In this document: one piece after another, positions 50,259 to 59,381 of the stretch
Layout: each line of letters begins with the position of its first letter
How positions within the stretch are numbered: the stretch's first letter is position 1
Source of the DNA: Marchantia polymorpha subsp. ruderalis
Taxonomy: Eukaryota; Streptophyta; Marchantiopsida; Marchantiales; Marchantiaceae
NCBI GenBank assembly: GCA_037833965.1
Contig: AP031354.1
Coordinates: 18,268,001 to 18,332,000, forward strand
Length of the DNA stretch: 64,000 nucleotides
Direction: 5' to 3'
Program-made: the position numbers and the translations under genes
The notes under the pieces: generated by a model
Database searches by the model: none
Seen by the model: the letters and a program-made list of their open reading frames with translations, nothing else
Told to the model about the DNA's origin: nothing

Positions 50259-51221
50259 CTATTTGCTACTCGAAACACCTGCACGAATCCAAACTACGCT
50301 ACCGCACTCTGCAGATCCGGTGCTGCGCCTCCTGCGCGCCGGACTGCCTCGCTCTCTATCTCTACCCTGCCAATCTTCCGACCGGCTGCGCAACCCCAGT
50401 CGCCAAAGGGCTGCAGCCACTTCCGACTCTAAGTGCGCCATAGTGTCGCGCGCACCCGACAAGAAGGCTTCTAATTTCCTTGCTACTCGCCGCCGACTCC
50501 GACTGTCACCCTCCATCAATGCCGCCGCCCGAAGCTCGAATTCCCTGAGTGTGATCTTCTCTTGAGCTGCCACCTCCCAATGGGCGTATCCTTTTAGACA
50601 GTGAGTCACCCGCGTCGCCAACTCTTCTCGCGTCCGGCAGCTGCCTTCCACCTCTGCTAGCTGCATTTCCGCATCTGCGCGCTGCGCCCTCAAATCCGCG
50701 CACTCGGATTGCAAGTTGCGCAACAACTCCTCATCGTCCTTGCGTGTACTTTGACTTTCTTCTAACGCGCGCTGCTGGCGCGCAAGCTCCTCTGTTAAGA
50801 TGCGGTTTTGTCTCCGCTCTTCCTGCAATTCCGACTCTATCTTTGCCCGCATTAGCTCGGCATCCGCCTGAGCTTTTGTCGCCGCATCCTCCCTCTGTTG
50901 TTGCAGGATTTGGTGTAGCCTCTGCGTGATCGCTAGGTGCTGTCGGAGGGCAGTATACCTATCCTGCAATGTTTGGCACCTAGAGGCCCAAGTGGCCACC
51001 TTGCTCCTCGTCCGGCGCTTGACAATCTCCACATAAGATTGCGGTTTTCCGGAACCCGAGTACTTGGATGTCTTGCGATCCAAATATCGCAGGAGTGGAA
51101 CTATCTGCTTGCACAATACCCCTGTTGGCGTCTTCTGCACAGAGTCCGCTTCCTGCTCTTCCGAACTCGTCTCATCCTCTGTTTCAAGGATTTCAGTCGC
51201 CACCGAATCTCTTGGCGACTC
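50259..51221 (-). CDS. C-terminal part of divergent U3 protein, LTR O (5' end lost)
   Basis: The frame is open from the LTR P insertion point (51221) to the stop at 50259. Conserved with copy K: (S/V)ATEIL, RYLDRK, SYVEIVKRRTRSKV, the coiled coil (QSECADLRAQRADAEMQL), CLKGYAHWEV, LTLREFELRAA-type block and SRSRRRVARKLEAFLSGARD. Sequence identity to K is clearly lower than between other copies, yet the frame is unbroken over 320 codons and the same blocks are kept. It was truncated by LTR P and has no start of its own. Confidence 0.75.
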   Translation of the reverse strand, partial: ESPRDSVATEILETEDETSSEEQEADSVQKTPTGVLCKQIVPLLRYLDRKTSKYSGSGKPQSYVEIVKRRTRSKVATWASRCQTLQDRYTALRQHLAITQRLHQILQQQREDAATKAQADAELMRAKIESELQEERRQNRILTEELARQQRALEESQSTRKDDEELLRNLQSECADLRAQRADAEMQLAEVEGSCRTREELATRVTHCLKGYAHWEVAAQEKITLREFELRAAALMEGDSRSRRRVARKLEAFLSGARDTMAHLESEVAAALWRLGLRSRSEDWQGRDRERGSPARRRRSTGSAECGSVVWIRAGVSSSK

Positions 51222-54012
51222 TGTGGTACCCCACTTTTGGTAATTTTGAGGAAATTAAAACATTTTTGGAAAATTGTACCACGGCAGCAATGTAAATAGC
51301 CTTCGGTGCATCAAAACAGAGTGACTTCGGAAGATCGCAGAGATTCTCGAGGGACCTCGTAGAATCTAGGAGTTGGGTGCAGCGGTAAGGAAGGGCACCA
51401 CCCTCCTTGCGAGCTCTGCAGTTAGGATCCCTACGGCGCAAGGCGCAAAACCCGCCTTCGGAGGCGGGTTTCGCGCCATAGGGTTTTGATGTAGGCGCGA
51501 AGTTCGCCTACGCACAGGCGTGCGCCTGTGCACAGGCGCTTCGGCGTCGGCGGAAAATCCGCCTTGGGCCCTAGAAATGCGCCTTGTGAGGTAGAAATTA
51601 TACGGCGCCTTCTGCGCCAGCGCAACGCCGCGGACGAGCAAGGAGCCGCCAGAATAGTAAAATCCGTACGGACCGTACGGACTGTACGGACGGGACGGAT
51701 GGATGCGCCCTTGGACGGACGGAGTTGCGGAGGCGGAGCGCGCCGACGGAGAGACAAGGAACGGACAGTCTGGACGGAGGCTGTTGACCGAGATTAACGC
51801 CTTCTGCGCCAGCGCATCGACGCGGACGGACTTCGCCTGCGCACAGGCGAGCGCCTGTGCACAGGCGGGTGAAGTTCCGCGCCGGCGGAAAATCCGCCGA
51901 GGAGTCCGCCTGCGCGCAGGCGGGAGTTGAACTTTTGTCCGACATGCGGACGCACGCGCCGAGGCAGAGGAGGATTGGCTGAGGAGTGGTACGAACAAGT
52001 GTACCGCGCAAGGCGGAAAATCCGCCTTCGGCGCTGCGCACCCATGTCCGCGGCGTAGTACGCTTGCGGAGTTCAAATTCGCCAATTCGAGCGTGAGAGT
52101 TTAATCGGCGACGGCGGAGCGTGAAGCCGCGCATGAGAGCGGAGACCGTTTTAGCGTAGAGCCGGCGCGGCCATCAATTGAGTCGTCCTTCACGAGCAAG
52201 AGCCGACCATGACCTTCGACCGGGAGACGGAGAGCGCCCCATTCTTGAATTCGCGATTCCATTCTCTAGTGCGAGCTGCGCGCGTCCACCTGCTGGCTGC
52301 TAAGCATTCTCGACATCGCCGCGTAGAGGATTTCTTGGTAATTGAGGGAGAAGTGAGTGCGCGTGATTTGGAATTGAGGGAGATTAGAGTTTGCCGAGGA
52401 AGAAAGGAGCTCGAGCGGAGCGGAAGGAGAATTAGCAAGCAAGCAAACTCCAAGAACGCAATGACGAGACTGGGCCGATATCGGATGCTGCCGCTCCGAC
52501 TACCACAGAACGGGCTGCGCGCTTTCGAGGAGCGTCTGATAGCAAGAAAGCTCGATTTCTTGCTATGGGGATGGAACTACATCTGTGTGGACATGGTGCG
52601 CGAGTGGCTAGAGCCACAGGGACCACCTACGCGCGGATTGCGGCCGAATGTTGATCGATGGACGGTCCAAGATTGGGCGCAGGCATTGGGGAGATGTGCC
52701 GGCATCCCAGGGCACCTCCTCTTTGATAGTGAGAGCGTCAAGGTGTCCAAGCAGGAAGAGGCGCAATTTGTGGAGCTGTTCAAGCGGGGGAAGTCTACCA
52801 AGAATGGGTACAAGACCCGCGATTACAAGGATCGATTCCGCCGAACTTTGGCTACGGCGCTGCTGCAATTACTGCAGCCACACCGCGCCTGCTACATCAC
52901 ATTGTGGCAGGTCTCTTTTGTGGAATGCATCATCGAGGGAACTCCAATTCACTGGGCGAGCATCCTGCACAGGGTGATGCGACAGCACGCTTTTGAGGAG
53001 AAGGGGGGAACTCTAAATCATCTCTCTCCTTTCCTCATCAATTTTTATCGACAGCGAAATTGTTTGACCGCGGCGGAGCTTGCTCGTTTTCCGCCGTTGT
53101 CCGTCGACCATCCCGGGAGGTATGTGCGGGAGAATGAGGTCAACACTGATGCAGAGGAGTCGCCGACTTCTACTCCGTCAAGGCGGTGGGACGAAGGGAG
53201 AAATAATCCTGCAACAAGAGTGCCGCGGAAGCGGCGATGGAGAGAGGAGTCCGAAGAGGAGCAGCATCAAGAACCCACTGCTCCCATTCGACCGCGGCCG
53301 TTGTGCGAATCGTACAGCCGGCCGAAGCAGAAGGCGCGCAGGCTTGTGTTACCAGCCAACAGCGCGGACACGGCGACGATTGCGACGGAGAAAGGAAGTG
53401 CGTCGCCAGAGAAGAACGAGGGAGCGCGGACGTCCGCAGGAGCAACGGACCACGCTGCACCCTCGACGGACGAGAGGCCGCCTACGGGCCAAGGGCCTCC
53501 GGAGTTACCACGTGCGTTGCGGACAGGTGTTCCGCCTGCGCACAGGCGAGCCTCGACGGACGGGCGAGCCTCGACGGACGGGCGAGCCTCGACGGACAGA
53601 CGAACACAAGCGGACGTGGACCTACGCCTACGCGTGGGAAGCGGCGGACAAGGCGCCGGCATTTGCGCCTGCGCACAGGCCTGGCACAGCCCTCGCGCAG
53701 GACCAATCAAGGGAGCAGCACCTGACGGAGGAGCGGATTGACAGTCCGCGGGACGATATTTTGGTGCGCGATGCGCAATCAAATCCCGCGCAGACACCCT
53801 CCGCTCGATCGCCTTCTACGGCGGACGTCGGCGGCAGAGAGGATACGGTAGAAGACCAACAAGCGGGCGACGGGGATGTAGCACGGCCACATTCGCCCAC
53901 CGCCTTAGACATTTTGGCGAAGAGTAGCGAGGCTGCAGCGGTGCCTTCGCAGGCAGCACACGTCAACGAAGTGCAGCCCCACTCGGGACAGTCGCCAACG
54001 CAATCAATGGCG
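51222..54012 (+). mobile_element. Giant LTR P (5' part)
   Basis: Begins TGTGGTACCCCAC at 51222 inside LTR O. Upstream U3 51222-52208 has palindromes and GTACGGAC repeats near 51664-51697, and no gene. The U3 gene starts at 52209. The copy ends at about 54012, right after CAATCAATGGCG, where it joins minus-strand U3 of LTR Q head to head. R-U5 is missing. Confidence 0.82.
52209..54012 (+). pseudogene. U3 protein gene of LTR P, deleted and truncated
   Basis: ATG at 52209 (MTFDRETESA). The frame is open through the whole N-terminal domain and the Pro/Ser region, with three CTCGACGGACGGGCGAG-type repeats (ASTDGRASTDGR) near 53550-53600. A deletion at about 53640 (LRLRVG joined to GGACAAGGCGCC) removes some 120 codons and shifts the frame; homology continues in another frame (DKAPAFAPAHRPGTA) until the rearranged end at 54012. 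No coiled coil remains. Confidence 0.82.
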
Positions 54013-54766
54013 CGGCGGCGCGCTCCGCCTCCGCAACTCCGTCCGTCCAAGGGCGCATCCATCCGTCCTGTCCGTACAGTCCGTACGGTCCGTTCGGATT
54101 TTACTATTCTGGCGGCTCCTTGCTCGTCCGCGGCGTTGCGCTGGCGCAGAAGGCGCCGTACAATTTCTACCTCACAAGGCGCATTTCTACGGCCCAAGGC
54201 GGATTTCCCGCCGACGCCGAAGCGCCTGTGCACAGGCGCACGCCTGTGCGTAGGCGAACTTCGCGCCTACATCAAAACCCTATTTCGCCTGTGCGCAGGC
54301 GAACTTCCTCCGTCCACGCATAGGACAAAACTTCTCCGCCTGTGCACATGCAAAGAGCTGAGTATCTTACAACCTTCATAACTCCCGGAGTCCTCATCCG
54401 TTGTTGGCGTTCTTGGGCTCGTTGGAATCAGCGCGTCGAGCTCTTTCCAACAAGACCCTAACTAAGTCAAGGCGTCCGGGGGTTGACCTAAATATGAAGG
54501 ATTTCCCTACTGCCACGGACGCAGCGCCAAAGGCGGATTTTGCGCCTTGCGCCGTAGGGATCATACCTTCAGAGGTCGCAGGGAGGGTGGTGCCCTTCGT
54601 CAACGCTGCACCCGACTCCTAGATTCTACGAGGTCCCCCGAGAATCTCTGCCATCTTCCGAATTCACTCTGTTTTGATGCACCGAAGGCTATTTACATTG
54701 CTGCCTTGGTACAGTTTTCCAAAAATGTTTTAATTTCCTCAAAATTACCAAAAGTGGGGTACCACA
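54013..54766 (-). mobile_element. Family 1 3' LTR fragment Q (upstream U3)
   Basis: The LTR 5' terminus is at 54766, directly preceded on the minus strand by the PPT, so it is the 3' LTR of the element whose pol follows. Only about 750 bp of palindrome-rich U3 remain before the head-to-head junction with LTR P. No gene. Confidence 0.85.
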
Positions 54767-54768
54767 TG

Positions 54769-54779
54769 CTCCCCTCCTC
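54769..54779 (-). promoter_or_regulatory. Polypurine tract, family 1 (second copy)
   Basis: GAGGAGGGGAG on the minus strand followed by CA and TGTGGTACC, identical to 26832-26842. Confidence 0.85.
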
Positions 54780-54803
54780 AATTGTGAGTGCCCACGCGAA
54801 CAC

Positions 54804-55937
54804 TCACATGTGGTATTTCTTCAACCGCCACCAGTTCACTCGGGTGCCTAATAAATCGCCGGCCAGGTCCGCAAGTTGGATGGATCCATTCGAGAAGACT
54901 TCGACAACCCTGTAAGGTCCCATCCATCTTAGGTGCAGTTTGCCTGGAAATCTGGCATGCCTGCTGTCGTAGAGCAGTGCCAAATCACCCTTCTGCAGGA
55001 GCACAGGTTTGATCTTCTTATCGTATCTCTCCTTCCGGCGGAGCTGAATTCTCCTAGTGCGCTCCTCGGCTTCTCGTCTCCTCTCATCCAGCAGCATGAC
55101 CTCCTGTAATCTGTAGAGCTGACTCTCCTCTGCGCTCACCCTCTGTAAATCCAACGTTCGTTGGGTGGGTACTTCAAACTCGATTGGGAGGATCGGGTGT
55201 TGACCATACACCTGAAAGTATGGTGTCTGTTTGGTCGTAATTTTCTCAGCTGTCCGGTACGCCCATAGAGCGGCTGCTAACTTCGTATCCCAGTCGTGAG
55301 CGTGATTTACCGTGACTTTGAGTAGTATTTTACACAGCAGATCATTGGACTTCTCCGTCAATCCATTCACCTTGGGATTGTATGGGGCAGTCTTCCGGTG
55401 CTTGATGTTGAAATACCGTGTCAGATCTTCGATGATCTGGTTCAGAAAATGCGTGCCCCGGTCGCTGACTAGCTCTAAGGGACAACCGTAGCGCGTGATA
55501 ATCGAGTCGAACAAGAAGGCTGCCACTGTGGCTGCATCATCCCTTCTGGTGGCCTTGGCCTCCACCATTTTGGTGGCGTAGTCCGTAGCTACCAGAATGT
55601 AGCGCCTTCGTGTGTTCCTAGTCACTGGTTGTATCGGCCCTACAAAGTCAATGCCCCACTTTTCAAAAGGTGCTAGAGGCATGATGGGAGTTAGGGGCCA
55701 TCGTGTTGTAGGCGTTGGTCTCCCCGTCCTCTGGCAACTATCGCATTTGCGGATGTAATCGAGAACATCCTTAAACATGGTCGGCCACCAATACCCCGCA
55801 TTTACAATCTTTGTGACCGTGTTCCGGGTGACATAGTGTCCACCCGCCTCCTCGGTATGCATCGCACTTACCACTCTTGGGACCTCTGATTCCTCCAGAC
55901 ACCTATACAAGCGCTCATCTGCCATCTTTTTGAACAA
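54804..55937 (-). CDS. Family 1 integrase (end of pol)
   Basis: 377 codons, in frame with RT/RNase H and separated from it by one TAG (55947-55949) plus three codons. Zinc-binding HHCC: His27, His34, Cys65, Cys68. Catalytic core: Asp97 (WGIDFVGP), Asp159 (VSDRGTHF), Glu195 (GLTEKSN), spacing DD35E. The C-terminal domain has the GPY motif WMGPYRVVEV; no chromodomain follows. All catalytic residues are kept. It would insert element cDNA, producing the 5-bp duplications seen around LTRs B, D, J and M. The frame ends 38 bp before the LTR. Confidence 0.9.
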   Translation of the reverse strand: MFKKMADERLYRCLEESEVPRVVSAMHTEEAGGHYVTRNTVTKIVNAGYWWPTMFKDVLDYIRKCDSCQRTGRPTPTTRWPLTPIMPLAPFEKWGIDFVGPIQPVTRNTRRRYILVATDYATKMVEAKATRRDDAATVAAFLFDSIITRYGCPLELVSDRGTHFLNQIIEDLTRYFNIKHRKTAPYNPKVNGLTEKSNDLLCKILLKVTVNHAHDWDTKLAAALWAYRTAEKITTKQTPYFQVYGQHPILPIEFEVPTQRTLDLQRVSAEESQLYRLQEVMLLDERRREAEERTRRIQLRRKERYDKKIKPVLLQKGDLALLYDSRHARFPGKLHLRWMGPYRVVEVFSNGSIQLADLAGDLLGTRVNWWRLKKYHM

Positions 55938-55946
55938 AACACCCTG

Positions 55947-57644
55947 CTAGAGTTGGTACGGGCCTGCCTTATGAATAAAGACAGTCCGCTGTTCCAAGTC
56001 CATGCCTACGGGACATTGAAGTGTTAGCAGATATCGGTATAGGTCGGCATAGCGGGACTCGTGCCCCGCAGACAACTGAAACAATTCTTCATCTGGAAAA
56101 TCGTCCACCAATTCCTCCTCGGTCGGCTGGGTCCATAATCTGGACAAGTAATCTGCATTTTTGTGATGCACCCCTTTCCTGGTCTGGACCGTGTAGGTGA
56201 ACTCTTGTAGCAACAGCACCCATCTGGCTATCCGACCGGACAGGTCAGCTTTCTTGACTAGATGTTGCAATGCGTAGTGATCCACATGGAACACAAACTC
56301 GTAGCAGATTAGGTAGTGTCGAAACTTTTTACAGGAGTACACCATCCCTAACGCTTCTCTCTCCGTCGTGGTGTACTTTCTCTCTGCTAGAGACAGCTGA
56401 CGGCTCGCAAAATAGATCGGGTAGTCCTTTTTGTTGTCATCCTTTTGGCTCAGTACTACACCGATGGCGAATGCAGATGTGTCAACATAAACATGGAATG
56501 GTCGATTCCAGTCTGGACTCCTTAGCACTGGAGCAGACGTGAGCTTCGCTTTAAGAGCCTCGAATGCTGACTGCTGGTTCGCACCCCAGGCATAAGGCTC
56601 GTCCTTCTTCAACAACTTGGTCAGGTCGGCCGCCAGTGTTGCATACAGGTGTATGAATCTTCGGTAGTAGCCCACATGACCCAGGAATGCTCGAAGCTCC
56701 CTCAGATTCGTGGGTGGCTCAAGCTCGAGTATAACCTTGACCTTCTCGATGTCCACTGCAATGCCGTCTGCCGAGACCCGATGGCCCAACAGGATCCCAC
56801 TAGTCATAAAGAAAAAGCACTTCTCGGGGTGCAGCGATAAACTGCTCTCCCTACATTTATCAAAGGTCTGCTTCAGATGACTTAGGTGTTCTGACCGCTT
56901 CCCAAAAACACAGAAGTCATCTATGAATATTTCCAGGAACTTCCTCAGTTGCTCCTGAAAGATATTGGTCATCATCCGCTGAAAGGTGGCAGGTGCGTTG
57001 CACAGACTGAAGGGCATCTTGTGATATGCGTAAGTTCCCCAGTCGGTTGTGAACGTTGTTTTATCCTTGTCCCGTTCCCGGATAGACACCTGATTGTAAC
57101 CTGAGAACCCGTCCAGGAAGCTATAGCACTCATGTCCCGCGACATGGTCTAAAATGGCATCCGTGAACGGCAACGGGTGATGATCCTTGCGTGTTGCTGC
57201 ATTCAACTTCCGGAAATCCTGACACACTCGTATCTTACCCGTCAACTTCTTTGGTACGATAACAATCGGCGACACCCACTCACTGCTAAGCACTGGGTAA
57301 ATAATACCGGCGCTCAGGTACTTATCTATCTCCTCCTTAACTAGCAAGGAGTATTTTGGGTTGAGGCGATACTGGCGCTGACGTATGGGTACTGCTTCAT
57401 CCAGTAAATCAATACGGTGTTCCCCATACCGTGCAGGTATCCCCTTCATGTCTTTGATCTTCCAGGCGAAGACATCGACATAATGGCTAAGGAATGTCTG
57501 TACCTCCCTTAGCTCGTCTCCTTCCACCGTGCTTGATACCTTCAAGCACTTGTCGGGACTGAGTTGTACTTCGTGACAGTCACTAGGGTCGACAATGCCC
57601 TCGGTGTGACTCGTTTCACTCCTTCCCAGTCCTACTGTTAATTG
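55947..57644 (-). CDS. Family 1 reverse transcriptase and RNase H
   Basis: Continues the protease frame after the UAG at 57645-57647 and runs about 565 codons to a TAG at 55947-55949. Numbering from the codon at 57545: RT Asp145 in YSFLDGFSGY, FIDDFCVFG at 207-215 with the catalytic Asp pair 209-210, MPFSLCNAPATFQRMM at 177-192 (Ser where Gly is usual), FLGHVGYYRRF near 287; RNase H Asp355 (VYVDTSA), Glu396 (TTTEREAL) and VDHYALQHL near 421, followed by HHKNADYLSR. The terminal TAG (context UAG-CAG-GGU, next to a CAG codon) looks like a Gln codon mutated in this copy, so RT and integrase were one polyprotein. Confidence 0.9.
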   Translation of the reverse strand, partial: QLTVGLGRSETSHTEGIVDPSDCHEVQLSPDKCLKVSSTVEGDELREVQTFLSHYVDVFAWKIKDMKGIPARYGEHRIDLLDEAVPIRQRQYRLNPKYSLLVKEEIDKYLSAGIIYPVLSSEWVSPIVIVPKKLTGKIRVCQDFRKLNAATRKDHHPLPFTDAILDHVAGHECYSFLDGFSGYNQVSIRERDKDKTTFTTDWGTYAYHKMPFSLCNAPATFQRMMTNIFQEQLRKFLEIFIDDFCVFGKRSEHLSHLKQTFDKCRESSLSLHPEKCFFFMTSGILLGHRVSADGIAVDIEKVKVILELEPPTNLRELRAFLGHVGYYRRFIHLYATLAADLTKLLKKDEPYAWGANQQSAFEALKAKLTSAPVLRSPDWNRPFHVYVDTSAFAIGVVLSQKDDNKKDYPIYFASRQLSLAERKYTTTEREALGMVYSCKKFRHYLICYEFVFHVDHYALQHLVKKADLSGRIARWVLLLQEFTYTVQTRKGVHHKNADYLSRLWTQPTEEELVDDFPDEELFQLSAGHESRYADLYRYLLTLQCPVGMDLEQRTVFIHKAGPYQL

Positions 57645-57647
57645 CTA
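57639..57647 (-). promoter_or_regulatory. Leaky-stop context UAG-CAA-UUA between protease and RT
   Basis: TAG (57647-57645), CAA, TTA. Protease and RT are in the same frame on either side, with 34 codons from the TAG to the codon at 57545. The identical context is kept at 27262-27270. Known family fact: UAG-CAR-YYA directs several percent readthrough in tobamoviruses. Inference: it sets the ratio of Gag-protease to full polyprotein. Confidence 0.7.
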
Positions 57648-58290
57648 TTCGTCCTCCGGCTGAATAGCGTCCGGCTCTTCTTCCACCGAACAACAGGCAA
57701 CGAATCCCACGAAATAATCGGATTCAGTGTCACTGGAATCTGATCGTGCGGCCGAATCACTGTCTACCCCCGATGTGTAACCCGCACTTGTCGAGGGGGT
57801 CTCTCCTTCATGTCGGACCTTGTTCCAGGGCACCGTGATGGTCTTGGTCGGCTCCGTAGGATTGGGAAACTTAAGGCGATGCCTACGCCAGTCACATCGT
57901 ACTTGTGCGCCATACAGCCACGGTCGCCCGAGCAGGACGTCATAGCCTTGCTTCAGCATCGGTTGAAGGATGATATAAGTCAACCGAAAGTCTGCACCAC
58001 CGATGATTGTTTTGACATTGCGTAGCATACCTACCGGCATTCTCCGCGTCTGATCCGCTAACCTCAACACACGCCTCGAAGGTTCGTATTCACTGAACTC
58101 CAAGGCTCTTGCAGTGTCCTCCGTCATTATGTTGACTCCTGATCCAGAGTCTACTGGTACCTTGCGTACACAACACCCTGCTATTTCCACATCGATCTCT
58201 GGTGGCCCTTGGTCTTCGCTGGCCACTTGGTACACCTCAGAGGCTTTGGGTGTGCGCGGCTTTCGCGGACGTCGTAACGAAAGCATCAAC
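57645..58290 (-). CDS. Family 1 aspartic protease, N-terminally interrupted
   Basis: About 215 codons. Active site VPVDSGSGVNIM (Asp-Ser-Gly), followed by the conserved YDVLLGRPWLYGA of retroviral-type proteases, then a Ser/Asp-rich tail (SDSSDTESDYF) that ends in PEDE and the leaky UAG. The frame continues upstream across LTR R, but that part of the reading is LTR sequence, not protein. It would cut the Gag-Pol polyprotein. The catalytic motif is intact, unlike the copy at 27268-27955. Confidence 0.85.
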
Positions 58291-59250
58291 TGTAATAACC
58301 CACTAAAGGCTAAAACTGCAATATAGTGGTAGAAAGGTCGAACCCATAGGGACAGAGGAACACACAGGGTACAAAGTGTCACGTTTTAACAGACTATTGA
58401 GGAGTTTGAATTCTCAGGCGACTGTCACTCCCAGAAATACTGCAAGTGTCCACTCGGAGCGCACTCGGAGGTTGCACAGTGCAGCGTAACACACACACAC
58501 ACCTGAAACTACAGAAACACAACCCAGAGATCCGTTAGGACCTCTACTTCAAGATTTCAGGGGGAAAGTCTCTCGCGAGCACACTCGGCAAAGCTGCGGG
58601 CAGTGACTTCCAACTCCGGCTTTTACAACACTTCCACTAGCTTGCTGCTAGTGTAGGAAACCCGGTTTGGACTGCCTACTTCGGATCGAAGTCACTCCCA
58701 CGCGGTGAACAACACTCTCAACTCACAAAACGCGCAGAGAACACAGGTCCGCACTGAAGGACTCACTGAGAAACATTCCAGTAACACAACAACAGTCTAT
58801 TGAAGAGTTTGAATTCTCAGGCACTTGTCATTCCCAGAATTACTACAGGGGTTACCCTCAAAGCACCTGCTGCAGCGTAACCTGAATTTACAACCAAGGC
58901 TTACACGAAGTAGCAAAACTTCACTTTGGCATTCAGGGGAAAAATCCCAAGGAGTACAATCAGAAAGAAACACTCGAAGGTGTAGGGGCGAAACTGTTCA
59001 AGTATCTAACTAGTCACTGGCTCTGAGCATCGGCAGTCACCCGCAGGTGCAGTTCCGAACTACTCAAGTCTCTAACCAATGTACTAGCTCTGAACATTCG
59101 GCCGAAGGCCTTCAGCTACAAAATGCGGAACGCTAAGTTGTAACTCCTCGTGCGTGGTGACAGAACTCAAGGACACAAACACGCAAAGGAAATGGGTTCC
59201 TGATCTGCACTTCTGATGGGAAAGAACCCCAGGCAAAACGCCTGGAACTA

Positions 59251-59257
59251 TTTTATA
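59251..59257 (-). promoter_or_regulatory. TATA box of LTR R
   Basis: TATAAAA on the minus strand followed by the CCAGGCGTTTTGCCTGG hairpin. Confidence 0.78.
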
Positions 59258-59381
59258 CCTTCTAAGTCCTACCTAGCACTACACTGCACTACGCGCCTGC
59301 ACGGAACCACGCTACACTACACTCCGCGGAACCTGTACTACGTCTCCTGCGCGGCCGACTGCCGCGCACTAACTCCCTACC

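Larger units (their letters stand above)
49804..51221 (-). mobile_element. Divergent giant LTR O (3' half)
   Basis: The LTR 3' terminus (plus TGTAATAACCCACCAAAGG) is at 49804. R-U5 is shorter than usual (about 420 bp, with no CA microsatellite and only parts of the usual sequence). TATA at 50220-50226, then the C-terminal part of a divergent U3 frame up to 51221, where LTR P interrupts. It represents a separate lineage of the same LTR type. Confidence 0.8.
54767..58290 (-). mobile_element. Interior of family 1 Ty3/gypsy element (pol)
   Basis: Protease, RT, RNase H, integrase and PPT in Ty3/gypsy order. Gag, PBS and the 5' LTR are absent: at 58290 the protease frame is interrupted by LTR R, whose far end is outside the window, so they may continue beyond it. 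This is the only nearly complete source of family 1 enzymes here. Confidence 0.9.

Noticed and set aside
55947-55949. Second readthrough stop between RNase H and integrase
   Set aside because: The context is UAG-CAG-GGU, adjacent to another CAG. It looks like a Gln codon mutated in this copy, and the second copy lacks the region, so conservation cannot be shown.
58291-58382. N-terminal extension of the protease frame
   Set aside because: The first 31 codons of that frame are R-U5 sequence of LTR R and arise from the insertion.
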